Below, in pieces: positions 38,701 through 51,700 of a stretch of 64,000 bases of DNA. The position numbers and the translations under genes are program-made. The DNA comes from Atrichornis clamosus. Taxonomy: Eukaryota; Chordata; Aves; Passeriformes; Menuridae. Under the pieces are notes generated by a model, which was not told the origin of the DNA, searched no databases, and saw only the letters and a list, made by a program, of their open reading frames with translations. The number at the start of each line of letters is the position of its first letter. Positions within the stretch are counted from its first letter, which is position 1. The DNA is taken from the NCBI GenBank assembly GCA_013400975.1, contig WBMZ01002717.1:95904-159903 (forward strand), in the 5' to 3' direction.

Positions 38701-41700
38701 AAATCCCCATGTTGTACAACAACTGCAGTGCTTTCTTTTGTGTCCTTCACTGCTGGAACCTCACCCTTTCCTTGCTGAATTGCCAAGTGGTAAGAGATTT
38801 CCCAGTTCCCTGCAGCCGTGATGCCTATGGACAGGACAACTGTTCAGCTGGTGAGCTACAACAGCAGCAGCCACCAGGCTTGTTTTACTGTCACCTCCTC
38901 CCACATTGTTTACTCAACTTCAGCAGATTCTTTTCTCTATCTTTTTTCTTTTTTAATTTCTCTAGGCATTGTTTTGTTCCACCAAAAACCAAGGTGGTAC
39001 CAAAATCTCTTTTAGAGCAATCTTACTGTTGTACATGGGTTAACTGCAATGTAAAGATCCTCTATCACACAGTATTGTATAGAGTATATAGTAAAGAAAC
39101 CTTCTGCACAGCAAATGGAGTTAGAGGTTTGCTACAGCCTGTTGTACTATTTTAACCAGCAGATAATGCACATGTTCTCTTACTCTATCTTTTTTCCCTA
39201 GGAAAACAAGTTGGTAGTTAAGAGGATATAGTCTAGAATTTACACTATCAAAGCAGTTAAATATTACTGGATTTTAGTATATTCAGCAAGTAAGATAATG
39301 CTACCAGATTCCATTCAGCTTTGAAATGTGGTCTGTAAGTATTGAAACATTCCCAAACTTAATGGGGAAAAATACCTGCAGATGTACAACCAGGATGAAT
39401 ACAAAGGATATCTGTGAACATTTTGACCCCAAAACTGTACTCAATATATAAAATAAAATTTTAGAAACATTGCCTGGTTTTGATGGCCCTGAATGCACGC
39501 AACATTTTTCTTAAGAGACCATATTACTTCAAAGCATTTGTGACGCCTTGGACATCCATCAAAACTACAAAAGCTGTGAGGCATTGGTACACTGTTGTTC
39601 TTGTTTTCCTCTGTGGTTTGCTACAAACATCAAGGGCTACTTGTCTGTAAGTAGGACAACTAGCAAGAATCTAGAGGCCTAAACAAAAGCCTAGTGAGGA
39701 ATAGGCCTCAATAAATATAGCATTAAATAACACAGATATTGAATTACAAACATATGGTCTGAATACTCTTACGTGGTTTTCCTTTAGGGGAATCATCTGA
39801 CCATCCTTTCAGCCATTGTGAATTATAACCCCTGCTAGAAGTCAGATATATTGGTGAAAGAAAAGTTCCCTGGAAACATGGCTCAGTTCAGTCACAGGAA
39901 TCACAACAGAATCTCCAAGACACACGGCTACCCCATAAACACCATTTTCTTTTTAACTGGTACCCAACGAGGTGCACTAGCTGTAAGCTGCCCCATTGGC
40001 TTCTTTTGGCAAGCTACCTGTTTGCATCAGCCTCAACTAGGAAATCATTTCCCCCAAGGCCTCTGCAGTCAGGAGGGCTGTGGAGGGGAAGCCCTCTGCC
40101 CCTTCCTGCAGGATGTTGCACCAAGAACCCCCAGTTCCACCAACACTTGGCCCGAGGCTCCTTCATCACTAGGTAAGGAAAAGCATAGGTCAAATATATT
40201 CTGGCTCTTAAATGCAAAGTAGAAAATAGCTACCAGAAGGAAATCAGTACAACAAAAGATCAACATCTACATGGAACACAGGATGATCATGGGCTGCTGA
40301 ACAGATTTCCTTCTGCAGACATCTGTCAGCTGCCTGGACTGAGGAGCTATTTCAGCAAACATCCTCCTTTCATTGTTTCTTCTTTGGTAGAAAAAACTCT
40401 TACCCATGTTCATGGTCTTCTAATTATACTTCTTTTCTTTTTGCTAGATATTAAGCACAAATAAATCTTAAAAACAGATCCTGACCCTGCAATACTTGCT
40501 CTTCCTGCAATTCATATGACGATATCATTGTATACCACATGCAAATTACCATGTGTATCTCATGGGAACAAAAGCTCTTCTCTCTGGATGACTTTCCAAT
40601 GTGTGGTTTATTTTAAACGTGGTTCACTCTGCTTGCAATGCATGTGAAGTGAGAGTTTAACTTACAACCCATTGCTTTTGTACACTGTTCATTAACCCAC
40701 TTTCTGTAACCTTACCAGCTTATTGCAACACTTCTAAATCACTGTATACACTTAGAAATCATTTATCACCTACATACCATACTACTGATGCTGCTTTCAA
40801 CTTCTCCTCAGATTCCTATAGAGGTAGAACACATTGAAGAATCAGGTGGATTTAAGAAGCCGTATTTGGACTGTGCAGCACTTTCCTCCCCACGCACACT
40901 GTCCATAGGGAATCTACCACAAAGCTGTAAAAGCCCAAATTTCTTGAGAAATGTTTTCAATACTAATTTAAAACTGTATCAGAAACAAGTTTTTTCATAG
41001 AGACTGTAACACACTCTTGTGTTACATTAAAAGATTCTTAATATGACCATAACATGGTGATTATAACATTGCGTATTGGGTAAATTCCAGCATAATTTAT
41101 GATGCTTTACTTAACAAAGTTGTGTTTGCTTCTTCCATGCAGGGATACCAATCTTTGTTTCCCTCCCCAAACCACCATTTCTAATTTCTGCTAGGCTGCA
41201 GTCTAAGGCTGGTGAACAGGTACCTCCCTCAATCAGCATATAAATGTCTGATATTTCAAGGTTTGCTAAAAATGAGATTGATGGCCACGTGTCTACAGAA
41301 ATGTGTAATGCAGCCATTGCTGGCAGTCCCAGGTGCTTTCAATTCCCATCAGTACACCTCACGCTGGGGCTGATGTACTGGGACCTAAGCAATGCAGCAC
41401 TTTGTTTGTTTGTAGCATAGGGAAGTTCTGATAATCTACCACTAAAGAGCAGTGCTAGAGACCAGGAACATACACTCCTCCAAGTGTAAGTGCAATTGAA
41501 TCCACACGACACATCAGCTGTAGTGATAACAGACAGCACAACAGAGTGCCTCCTGGGTAAATCCAAATCTGATACCAGTGATGGCTTTGGTGGGCAGCCA
41601 AAGTTCAGGGTACAGAGTAGACTGCTAGCCCAAATACAGAAAAAAGCATCTGAAAACAATCATAAGAGTGTGATTACACTTGGCAAAAATGTTTGCAATT

Positions 41701-44700
41701 ACTGCTTAATTACGAAAATACATCACATTAAAATTTTGATTTAAAAAGCACAAATACAAAATGCTAAAAAAGTTACTTTTGCAAGATTATAACATTATAA
41801 AGGCAGCATAATTAGATACATCTCACAAAATGTAATCAGATGAATTCCAGACAAGTATGGAATAATTTAAAACAAAAAAAATAGGATATAACACAAAATC
41901 GCCTATAAGAATATATTTTCCCCTTTTCAGAATGCTTTTGCCTTAAGAGAGATAGGTTACAGTTTCTCATGTCTCAAAAATCCAGGCTTCTAAAGAAACA
42001 GTCTGCCTCAATTCAGCATCTAATAAATTATAAGAAATGTCGTCCTTGTGGGAGCATTTCAGAATTCCTACGATGGACTCTGCTGAGGAATGCTGGACAT
42101 CTAAAAGCCAGAGCTGTTATCTTTCTCTTATAGTGCTGACAAAGCATCTAAAAGTCTCTAAGAGTAGTATTCCAAATAAAAAAACACCTTTGTAACTACC
42201 AAAACAATCGGAAACCACAGTTCCTTGTCAGAGTAAGGCACCAAAATACATATACAACAGTGGCATGTAAGCTAGTTGTCACATTGCAAATCAAAAATTT
42301 AAACTTAATAACTTAAAATATTAATAGGAAGATCATTAGTTTTTTCCAAATAATAGCTGCTTACAGATTAACACCAGTATAAGATCAGTTTTAAGGTCCT
42401 TGAGACATCAGATCTGATGAACAAAGTCACATAGATAAAGACAAGGCAGGGAAATGAGGTTATCAGACTTTCCACAAGTAAAACACTTCAATTGAGTAAA
42501 ACATAATTACTTGAGAACCTGAAATCCAATCTGAATTCTGCAATAGCAGCTTATGCTAAATACACATGTATGGTATATACATATATATACATTTGTATAT
42601 GCAGATAAAATTTGAATATGATATTGGCAAAAACTAATAGATAAATGATATATAAACTTAACTCAGAGGAAGCTCAGCTCATGCAGGGTCCTCATTCTGC
42701 CTACTGAAGAACACATTTAGCTATCAGTCTGGGTTTACATTAACCATGTTTGGGAGGAGTAAGGCAGATTTGAAATTGACTTCTCCAATCCTATCCCTGC
42801 TTCCAGGTGTTGGTTTGGTTGCAGTGTTGATGCACATGAGCCAGGCTCCTTGCCAGCAGCTCTTACCCACGTGCACACCAAATGTCTTCCAAGCCCCAAC
42901 AGACACGTGCAAACCCAAGCTGGTGACTGAGCATGAACACCCTGAAGATGCTCAGCCGAGGAGCCAAGGCCCACTCGGGCTGAAGCAGATCTCAGACGTG
43001 CACAGGGAAGAGGCAGAGGCTTTGCACCGACACTGCTGAGCTGCTCCCCCTGCACTGAAGGGCTCAGTGGGGCAGCCACGACCCCACAGGAGCAGAGGGC
43101 GGTGCCAGGGAAGAGAGGCCCTGCTCACTGCACAGGAAATTCAGCTTTTATTTCCTTCCTACTGCATTTGCATTACCTGGATAATGCAACCATATACATG
43201 ACAAATCTTTATAAATTCAGACAGTTGTGTCCACAAGCAAAGAATTTCTATAAAAGTGATTTTAAAAGTTTCTGATAACGTATTTGGTCCTGGGGCAGGT
43301 GCACATCGTGCCATGCAACGCTAAGGACTGGCCTGTACCTCCATAGTGTTTTCAGGTTTCAAACAGTAAACACTACCACAGTTCCATCAGCCAGCTTTTT
43401 ACCCAAATACTACCATCCCAAAAGGCACAGGGAATGAGGTGACCCTAATACTTCTATTTCAAATGTCAATTAACTATTTAGAAAAAAAGACAATGTTAGC
43501 AGAAAGCAAATCCAGTCTATTTATACTATAATAATGCTAAATTATGCTGAAAATAAACAGGATATATAAAGATCAAAGACAAACATCATTTAATAACATA
43601 TGTATACATCATTTTACTATTTGGCAGAGACAAAATACCACCTCTTCTAAGAAGGGTGTTAACAAAAACTCTAAAGTTTTGTATAACACCTTTGGGGGAA
43701 AAAAGTAATTAGAAAAATAATTAGGAAAATATTGTAATGGACTAGCTGACAGTATCTGTAAAAGAGACTGGGGAGAACTGTAAAGCTATGTACAGCTGAG
43801 GATGGGAAGGCAAACAGCTGAAGGCATGGCTTTTAAACTGGTTTTATCTTCCCTGTCAATTTCCCCTCCTTTGTAAACCAGGAAGTTTTTAAACAAAACA
43901 TCACCACCAACAACAAAAATAAACACAACCAAGAACATCTAAGTCAAAGAACGTAAGGAGGTGGTCTGGCAAGGCAACGTGTTTTCCTAACCTTTGTCAA
44001 GTCTCATCTTCCTCTAAAACAAATTGACACCTGCCAGGTGTTTACATGTATAGTTTTTATAAAACAGTAAGCAAATTAAGACTTTTTTCAGTATATTGAC
44101 TCATTTAGAACTGGGTAACAAGCAGGATGTGAGTTTCAAGAAATTAAAACCCAAGGTACGCTTTGCCATATTCCTGTAACTGTGCACTCACTGTACAAAT
44201 ATCCTCCACTCCTAAGTGTGCTGGCTGTCGATAAAGAAGAGAGCAACTCTGAAAAGTTGTTGACAACTACATCTGCTTTTTGCCAGAGCTCTAAATTTAC
44301 CCTTAAGAAAGAGAACACAAGTGTGCTAGGCTCAAGCATCTCAGCATATAGTTTTTCAAATGAATGTATCTAAATAAATAATGAGAACTGCTCCTGATAT
44401 TCTCCAAGTGAAATAATTAGGCCCAGTATTGGTATACTAATTTTCTACTGTGAGGCACTGAAGTCAGCAAGTTTCCCTTCACTCAATTCCTCAGCAATAT
44501 TCCCCTCATCTTTTTCCTCAGACTTCTGGTCATCATTTTTCCATGCTCCCTCCATACGGAGGGAGGCCCTTCTTCTCACAGGCAAAATGCAAATTAATTT
44601 GTAACATTAAACAAATTTTTTAATATTTGAAACTACCAGAAATCCACACAACGTAAGAGAGGTGCAAGTTTTCTTGTAAGGAAGACACATCCAGTAGGGT

Positions 44701-45739
44701 CCAGGTGACACAGCTGCACACTGGTACATTTTACAGAAAACCAGACGTTGCTACCCCAGCCTGAAAAACAAAGAAACTGAGAATTTTCAAGTCAAAATTA
44801 AACTGCATTCATGGTTGGCAGCAATGAAATCAGCTGCTCAACTATTTTGAGGAGTTTCAGACGTACTTTTGGAGAAAGAAAAAGCACAAAATAAAAATGC
44901 ACTATATTTTGAAAATCTCATTCCTTTGAAATGAAACAGTGCGTCTGTTTGGGCTTGTGTAGTTATACCAAGGGCACATTAAATGGATGCACTAAGCCTC
45001 CATTAATAATACCAAAGGATAGAGTCTGTAGTAAAAGTCAAGGATATACCTAAGCTCAGAAAAGAAAGATGTGTATTATATTGTTTGACTATACTCCCCC
45101 CACCCAAAAGAGCTCTTCCTCCCTGAACAGAAGCTGTTTATTAAACAGCCTGTTTTGCCTGGAAGCATATTCTGCTTTCACAGTGCTGTTCTCAGAAGAC
45201 CAGAGTTAACTCACCAAATACAAAAAACAGCCTTAGGTATCTCCTTTTAAAGTCAGAACTTTCCTGCTCTGATCTGAATGTGCAAGTCACTATTCCTGGC
45301 CAACGTTCATTACTAATGCCCCTAAAATTTGCCTAGATTTCCAAGCACACAAAACAGGTACTTTCTTGTACTTCCAGCGTGGCAACAACTCATCCACTGC
45401 CAAAACAGCCCCTTCCCTGTCCTGACATCACCTGCCCCCTCTGCAAAGACATCCCACAACCACGGGGCCTTCCCACATCCAGCAGAAGCTCCTCAGTGCA
45501 GTGACAGAACAAGTCACACCACACCAAAGGCTTTGCCTGCAAGAATACTGAAACACAGTCCTGACAGCCCATTCACACCTTGGATCCAACTGTCTATTAG
45601 AAAGGAGGAGGGGGGAAAAGGTTCCTGTCACTTTTTATGGTGGTGCATTCTGGAACACTACAAAAAGTAGTTCTATGTATATTTTTATGCATCTTAGACT
45701 AAGACAATTCTAAAAGACTTACAGATCTGAAAATGAATA
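35706..45739. other. Gene-free interval downstream of DIPK2A
   Basis: AT-rich unique sequence. The longest frames (148 codons at 38,709 and 135 codons at 35,654, both plus) have low-complexity or random-looking translations. GC-richer patches at about 40.0-40.15, 42.8-43.13 and 45.36-45.6 kb hold no recognised element. The interval ends at the probable distal DIPK2A polyadenylation site. Confidence 0.6.
42567..42600. repeat. AT/TA-rich alternating purine-pyrimidine tract
   Basis: The stretch is dominated by TATA and CATATATATAC steps between GTATGG and TTTGTATATG. It is an imperfect TA microsatellite. Confidence 0.6.
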
Positions 45740-48382
45740 TCTGAGATGAGGTTCTTAAAGTATTCTTTATTAATATCATTAGAAGTTGCATAAACAACTT
45801 TCTTGTAATATAAAGGCACAGGGAGACAGTTTTGATAAAATATTCCAAACAAACAGTAACTTACAGTACAAAAGGACAATTTTAATGCACATACAAACCC
45901 CAAACATCTCATTCAAAAATATTTCACCATGTTCATCAATAATAATGGGCAATGACTAAAAATATAAATTGTTATTGTACAATAAATATCTGACAGGTGC
46001 AAATGGAACAAGATTTATTGCTCTCCACAATGTTTTCCCTGTAGTGTTTTTGTTGTAGTGGGGGATTTTGGGGTTTGTTCTCTTTTAAGTTCCAAGCTAC
46101 TTTTACAAACGGCTTTAGTAACTTATTTCTGGTGGGACTAAACCCCAAGCAAATCTAATAGAACATTCTGACAGTTACAGAACTGTCTCGAGTAGTAACC
46201 AAAACAGGCAGTGTTTGTTTCTTTCGCAACTTTAACAATCACACTCCACTCACTCTTTGGGAAATGTGGTAGATGTTTAAAAATCAACCGTAGTGGTAAG
46301 TCAAGGCTTTTATGGCAGGGTGGTAGTACCTAGTCTGAGGGTTAGTGTATTTTTTTCAATTAAGTGGATTTTACAAAGAAAATAACATGAACCTTCTCTT
46401 ACAGCTTATGCCAGAGGAAGCACATAAAACTGTTCAAATGAGGGAGAAATTAAAATTAAAATTAAAAACTGCACTGGGCATTCTAATGTCAGAAAACGAG
46501 ACCCGGGACCGGGAGCAAATTGATACTACAGAGGCAATGGTGTCTTAGAGTGAGAATTTCCAATTCTAAAATATCCTTAATCATAAAATCGTTAAAGTTG
46601 GAAAAGACCTTTAAGATCATCAAGCCCAACCACCAAGCACCAGCACCACCACCATGTTCACCATTAAACCATGTCCTCAAAATATAGCAACCTAAGAAAT
46701 TAAAGAGCATTCTGCATCTCTACACGGCTCCACTCCGAGCTTTGAGAAGCAAGGGCCAGGCAGGGAGTTTGCCTTTTTCCTCATCTTGCACTTGCAGCAA
46801 CAGTTTCCATCAGTCTTTTGATGCAGTACAGAGGCAGACTAGCTCTGCTCTTGAAAGTAGCACATATTACCTTGTTCAGAATTATGTTTAGCTTGTACAA
46901 AATAGTGTTTTATACACACATTTGAGAAATATTAGCTTCCTTCATTACTGTTACAAGTAGTAATATGCATACATTTCCTAAGAGTATCTTTGTACGAATA
47001 AGACTTCAGGAAAATGAAGCATAGTAGTTGTAAAACAAAAAAAACCAAACAAAAAAGCAAATCCAAAAACTGAGGAGCAAGCTTTGAAGTGAGTTCTTGT
47101 AGCAATAACCGAGGCTTTTATAAAAACTGTAATTTATGAGAACAACTCCATATTTACACAAACCTCAACAAGTCAATTTTAACTGCACTGGGAATAGTCA
47201 AACTTAGTTCAAGAAAAGGTACCTAGAGTGAGTACAGCTTACTTGTAAACCAAAAGATGAATGTTCACTAAACTCCATTCAACGGATGTGGGAAGGATGT
47301 AAAACAAAATGCTACCTTTCTTGACGTTATTATTCAAATTAGGGTTTTCTCTAGCATAAGTAGAGTTTTAGAAGTTCTTCAACGAGTAACCAAGGACCAT
47401 CAAAATCTGTATTTTGAAAATTATTAGCTTCACTACAGTATAGCGTTTCTTCTTTACTATTTGTTCAGAAACTAATAAACAAAACCATTTTCTTTGGTTT
47501 ATGCTTAACTACACTGGACTAGTGAATTTTTATTTTCAGTCAATCTTCTATCCCCAATTTAAATTAATACAGACTTTTTTACTGTAATCTCTTTCAATTT
47601 TCAAATTATCTCTGTTAAAAATAAGAGTTTGCTTATACCATGATTTCCTGCTAAAGTCATGTGTATATACCAGCACGGAGGGTAAGTTTTGTACAGTAGT
47701 TACATTAAATGATGTTTCCAATGGCAGAACTACAAAAGACATTAAATGAATGTTAGTTCAAATGACATATGAGTTTATGATGATCTTAAAAAAACAAACC
47801 ACAATGTCTAAGCATAGTAAAATACCGTGTAAAACCCCCTTGGGAATTCTGCACTCACAGTAGGAATGTTCTGCACAGCATTAACATGAGAGCCTGTTCA
47901 GTATGAAACAATGCAGACAGCTAGGTTTACCTGGATGTAAATGCCACTTCAAGGTGTTTAAACAAACACAGAAATGAGACAATGATGTCAGCAAAAAGGC
48001 CTTTAAAACAGGCCACCAGTCTAACTTGACTTCCCAAGTAAGAACATCAGTTTCACAAAACTGTGCCACTAATGCAGTTTTATGTAAAGTACCCTTTGAC
48101 ACTCAAGCTGTCAATTAAGCTATCACAGTCTTTTGTGACCTACTCCCTTTTAAACAGTTGGGGAGGACAGTCGATGGTAGCTCAAGTTTTAATTCAGTAA
48201 GTACCTTGTTTGTTTGCAGAGGAACATTATAACACCATAAAATTCTATTTTTTCAGTATTTAGAAAACTGATAAACTAGGGTTTTTTATTCTCTCTTTTT
48301 AATACACGAGTCCAAAACTTCATTTGCTATGTGTCTTTGCAATAGTGTTTTAGCCAGTGCTGCAAAATACTTTCACTGAGGA
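45740..48382 (-). other. DIPK2A: Probable DIPK2A 3' UTR with alternative polyadenylation sites
   Basis: After the stop the sequence is AT-rich with no long frame. On the minus strand AATAAA occurs at 48290-48285, 47534-47529, 46019-46014 and 45771-45766. The first would give a 3' UTR of about 0.1 kb and the last two about 2.4-2.6 kb. I recall a long 3' UTR for mammalian DIPK2A, so I favour the distal sites. A CR1 tail lies inside the longer form. The end point is inferred, not seen. Confidence 0.45.
46573..46735 (-). mobile_element. CR1 LINE 3'-end fragment
   Basis: On the plus strand, AATCATAAAATCGTTAAAG is followed by TTGGAAAAGACCTTTAAGAT, CATCAAGCCCAACC and CCATTAAACCATGTCCTC. This is the reverse complement of the 3' UTR of avian CR1 elements as I recall it, with a degraded ATTCTATG-type tail at 46573-46587. 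Similarity weakens after 46680 but reappears as CATCTCTACACGGCT near 46,715. Only the 3' tail is present, as is usual for truncated CR1 copies. It falls inside the probable DIPK2A 3' UTR in the sense direction. Confidence 0.85.
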
Positions 48383-48714
48383 CTACCTCACGTTGTTACT
48401 CAGTTGTGCAAGGTATTCCCGGAGTTCCTTGGCAGCTTGGAATCGACCATATCTCTTCTTTGGGTTGGCACACTCATCCAGGAGGGCCTCGAGGCGCCCG
48501 TCTTTGGCAATCTCAGCTGGGGGGTCATGAAGGAGCCCCCCTGAAGTGCCACGCCACGTGGCATGTCTTGATAAAAGGTTCTGACAAATAGCATAGTAAT
48601 TGTGGTCCACAGTGACACGAGCACAAAGAATCTCTTTTGAGAAGGACAGACAAGCTTCTTTATCACAGTCATCAAACTTGCTTTCATACCATACGTCCCA
48701 GTTTTCAGGTTTGT
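48383..48714 (-). CDS. DIPK2A: DIPK2A coding exon 3 (rest of codon 320 to stop, residues 320-429)
   Basis: The acceptor is TTTCACAG ending at 48715, behind a long pyrimidine-rich tract on the minus strand (48730-48780). Joining the last A of exon 2 to the first AC here gives Asn320, restoring the RQNKPENW order that I recall from human. The exon encodes a Cys-containing C-terminal region (FDDCDKEAC, ILCAR, AICQNLLSRHATWRG) and ends AQLSNNVR followed by TAG at 48385-48383. The open frame extends upstream of 48714, but those codons are intronic. The rest of the exon is 3' UTR. Confidence 0.96.
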
Positions 48715-51700
48715 CTGTGAAATATAAGGAGACAGTAAAAAATGTGAGAGAGAGAGGAGGAAAGAGCACTTGTGTGTCTGAATACAATCAGAACCTCAAC
48801 ACACAGCAAGCTGGTAATATTTAAACTACAAACCAACTTTGTTTAGGTAAACTCTGAAATGTTCTAGCCTAAAACAGCATCTGAGTTTGATACGTCCTTC
48901 TGCTGAAATGGTCCTGGCAAAATAAAAAATAAGGGAAAGAAAGAAAGAGGACAAAATAGATAGCAAAGAGAGGAGAGCAAAAGAAGCAGCACAGTAAACA
49001 CATGAAATCTACATTCACACATACACAGAGGAAAAAATGTAGCATGAGCAAGTACAAAAGAATGATCCACAGCCAAAGTTGAGAGAAAAACAAACAAGCA
49101 ACATGATTTTTTTCAGCAACATAGATTTGGTTTCTCCAGTTGCCCTGGAAAGTGGTCTACCAAAGACCACATTGCAAAGTAATTGCCATAAACTTCTGAA
49201 ACTTTATCCTCTTACTTTAGACATGGTAGCAACCAGAAAGTACATATAAAAAAGCAGATGCATTACTTATAATCTTTGAAGAATGTAAAATTGAACAAAG
49301 CAAATGGCGTTTCTGTACACCATAAATCCTTCTTTAAGACATAAAAAAGCTAGCAAAATTTGAAGGTGTCCTTGTCACAGCTTTCTTTAACTTAAAACCT
49401 GATTTACGTAAAATACCTTACACAGTAATAATACGTTAAAGGTTACTCAGTGTGAGATCTCCTGAGTTCTTAGTACATTTTGTTAGAAAACTTTCATCTT
49501 TAGTTTCTAGACTACTGCCAGCTTTGAGAAGAGGTCCTTATCGTGGAAACCCATAGTTTTGCAGATCTCTCTTAGCAGTGTGAGGTATGAATCAAAATTA
49601 ATCTGTGCGTGGTAGTCTCTGAGCTGACTGTTGGTGTTCTCATTCATGGCACACTGAGAGCCAGTCTAGAAAAAAAAGTGTGCTGCAGGATGACTGCTAC
49701 AACTATAAAAACAGGATGTAAGAGCTATACAATGAACAGCAAATTCAATGTAGAAAAAAAAAAGCCAGCAAAGGGAGAATTGGAAAAAAGGACTTCAGCA
49801 AACTCAGATATGGTATCCCACACAGAGTACTATTAGGTATTACTGTACAGTGTAACTGGACAGAATGTACGTACTCAAATATCTAAACAGCGTGTTAATC
49901 ACTATGGACAGAGACTGTTTAATGGAACTTTCCAAAAGATTAATGAAATCAGTATTAAACGTCAAGCTTTTACAAGAAGGAAACATTTTCTCATATTGTC
50001 ACTTGTTTTCTATGTTCTTGATTGTTAGATCAAAGAAAAACAAAAAAAAAAAGAAAAGAAAGAGTTCTAAAGTAAATGTACTGGATATCCAATACATTAA
50101 AAGGTTTTCTTGGTAGGCTCATATAGTTTCAATTTAAGGTACTTGAGAACATGTAACAAATCTAATAAAAGAATCCCAGCCAAACAACCCCAAAACACAC
50201 TTCCTTGTAGAACAGTGTGTGGATAGCAAAACACATCTAAATGTTAATTCTGCATCACAACACAGAAGTCTATAGGTAAAGCTTAAAAAAAAAAAATCTA
50301 TTCACCCAAAGCAAACTGGAATCATTTGGCCTGTTGCCAAGAACTTCTGCAGAATCCAGAGGTTCAATGTCTCCAGCTCTTAGCTCTGTAACGTTTTTCT
50401 TACAAGCTCAGAAGGAATATAAACCTATGTAATGCCACTTTGTCAAATACGTCTCCTGCTGCCACTGCTTTTAGCTTTTACAGTTGACAGGAAAAAAATT
50501 ATTTTCTCTATTTCCATTTGAAAACAGCACTAACATTACCCATTCCCTCAGTTCCACTTTTACAGAGCACCAACCAGAACTGAACTGAAGTCAGGCAATG
50601 GTACTAAGGCAAAGTGGGCACTGACACTGTTTTGTCTTTCACAGAAAGCAGAATGCCAAGACTTCCATCCTTACACAGGTGCCTAGAAAAGACAAAAGGA
50701 ACCTCTGTCTCTTAGCTAAGGTAGACAAGACAGCCAGGCTGCTTATCTGTCTGTCTGTCCATCCACCTCTATAAATGCACCCAACGCCCACACTCTCTCT
50801 TCCCATCTCTTCATTTATGCAGGTTTACATATACTTGAAGGTATATGTAAGTCATTTCCAGGTATGCTCAACACTTCGTGAAATTGACAAATTGGCCAAG
50901 TTAATTAGTAGTCTAGTTGTAGAAGATAGCTAATTAGTTTGTTAATTAGTAGTCTAATGGTAAAGCCAACAAAATAGGTATTTAACAACTATGCATACTT
51001 TAAATATTGTGCTTGCAGAGAAATAACTGAGAGAGACACATGGGGTGAGGGGAGAGAAAAAAGACACTTACTCTGTCTGATTAACCTTTTGTCTGCTACC
51101 AGAACATTTTCTGCATCTACAATGATAACTTTCCCATCTCTTGGTCCAACTGCAAAGTTGTCAAAGCTGACATCAAGGAGGTAGAGTGCAAATTCAAAGT
51201 CATTATTTGTCAGCTGTTCAGCTATTTCCATTAATTGCCAGGCCAGATCCACTCGTTTCTCCCATGGTGCATTAAAGTAACTCCACAGCTCTTCTCCAAC
51301 GTAATTGACAGCCACCATTCTTCCACACGCTCCCAAGTACTTTGCAAATGGCCAACCCTCATCAGATGGAAAACTCTGTATATATAAAAAAAAATTAATT
51401 AATACAAAATAGCTTAGATTTGAAAGGCTTTTTAAAAAAAATTAGAAGATAAACCTGTAAATACCCATCAACACTATAATCCATGTATTTCTAAGTTTTG
51501 AAGGGAAAGGAAAAACAATACAAAATATATTGACATGAGCAAGAGGCCTTGCTGGACCACCGAAGGGAAAGAGTTGGATGACCTGAAATAATATACAACC
51601 CGCAGCCAGCTTTCCATACAAACACACACACACACACTACACACATACATATTCACACACACAACTCCACCAACTGTATTTTTCTCTTGGTAACAGATGT

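Noticed and set aside
38709..39155. 148-codon plus-strand frame as a gene
   Set aside because: The translation is Phe/Ser/Leu/Cys rich and random-looking, with no splice or family evidence.
48715..48787. Extension of the exon 3 frame upstream of the acceptor
   Set aside because: The bases form the pyrimidine tract and CACAG acceptor; splicing to exon 2 restores the expected Asn codon.
51529..51590. Possible CR1-like wording (AGAGTTGGATGACCTGAA)
   Set aside because: Only about 12 bases resemble CR1 and neither the flanking blocks nor the terminal ATTCTATG repeat are present.
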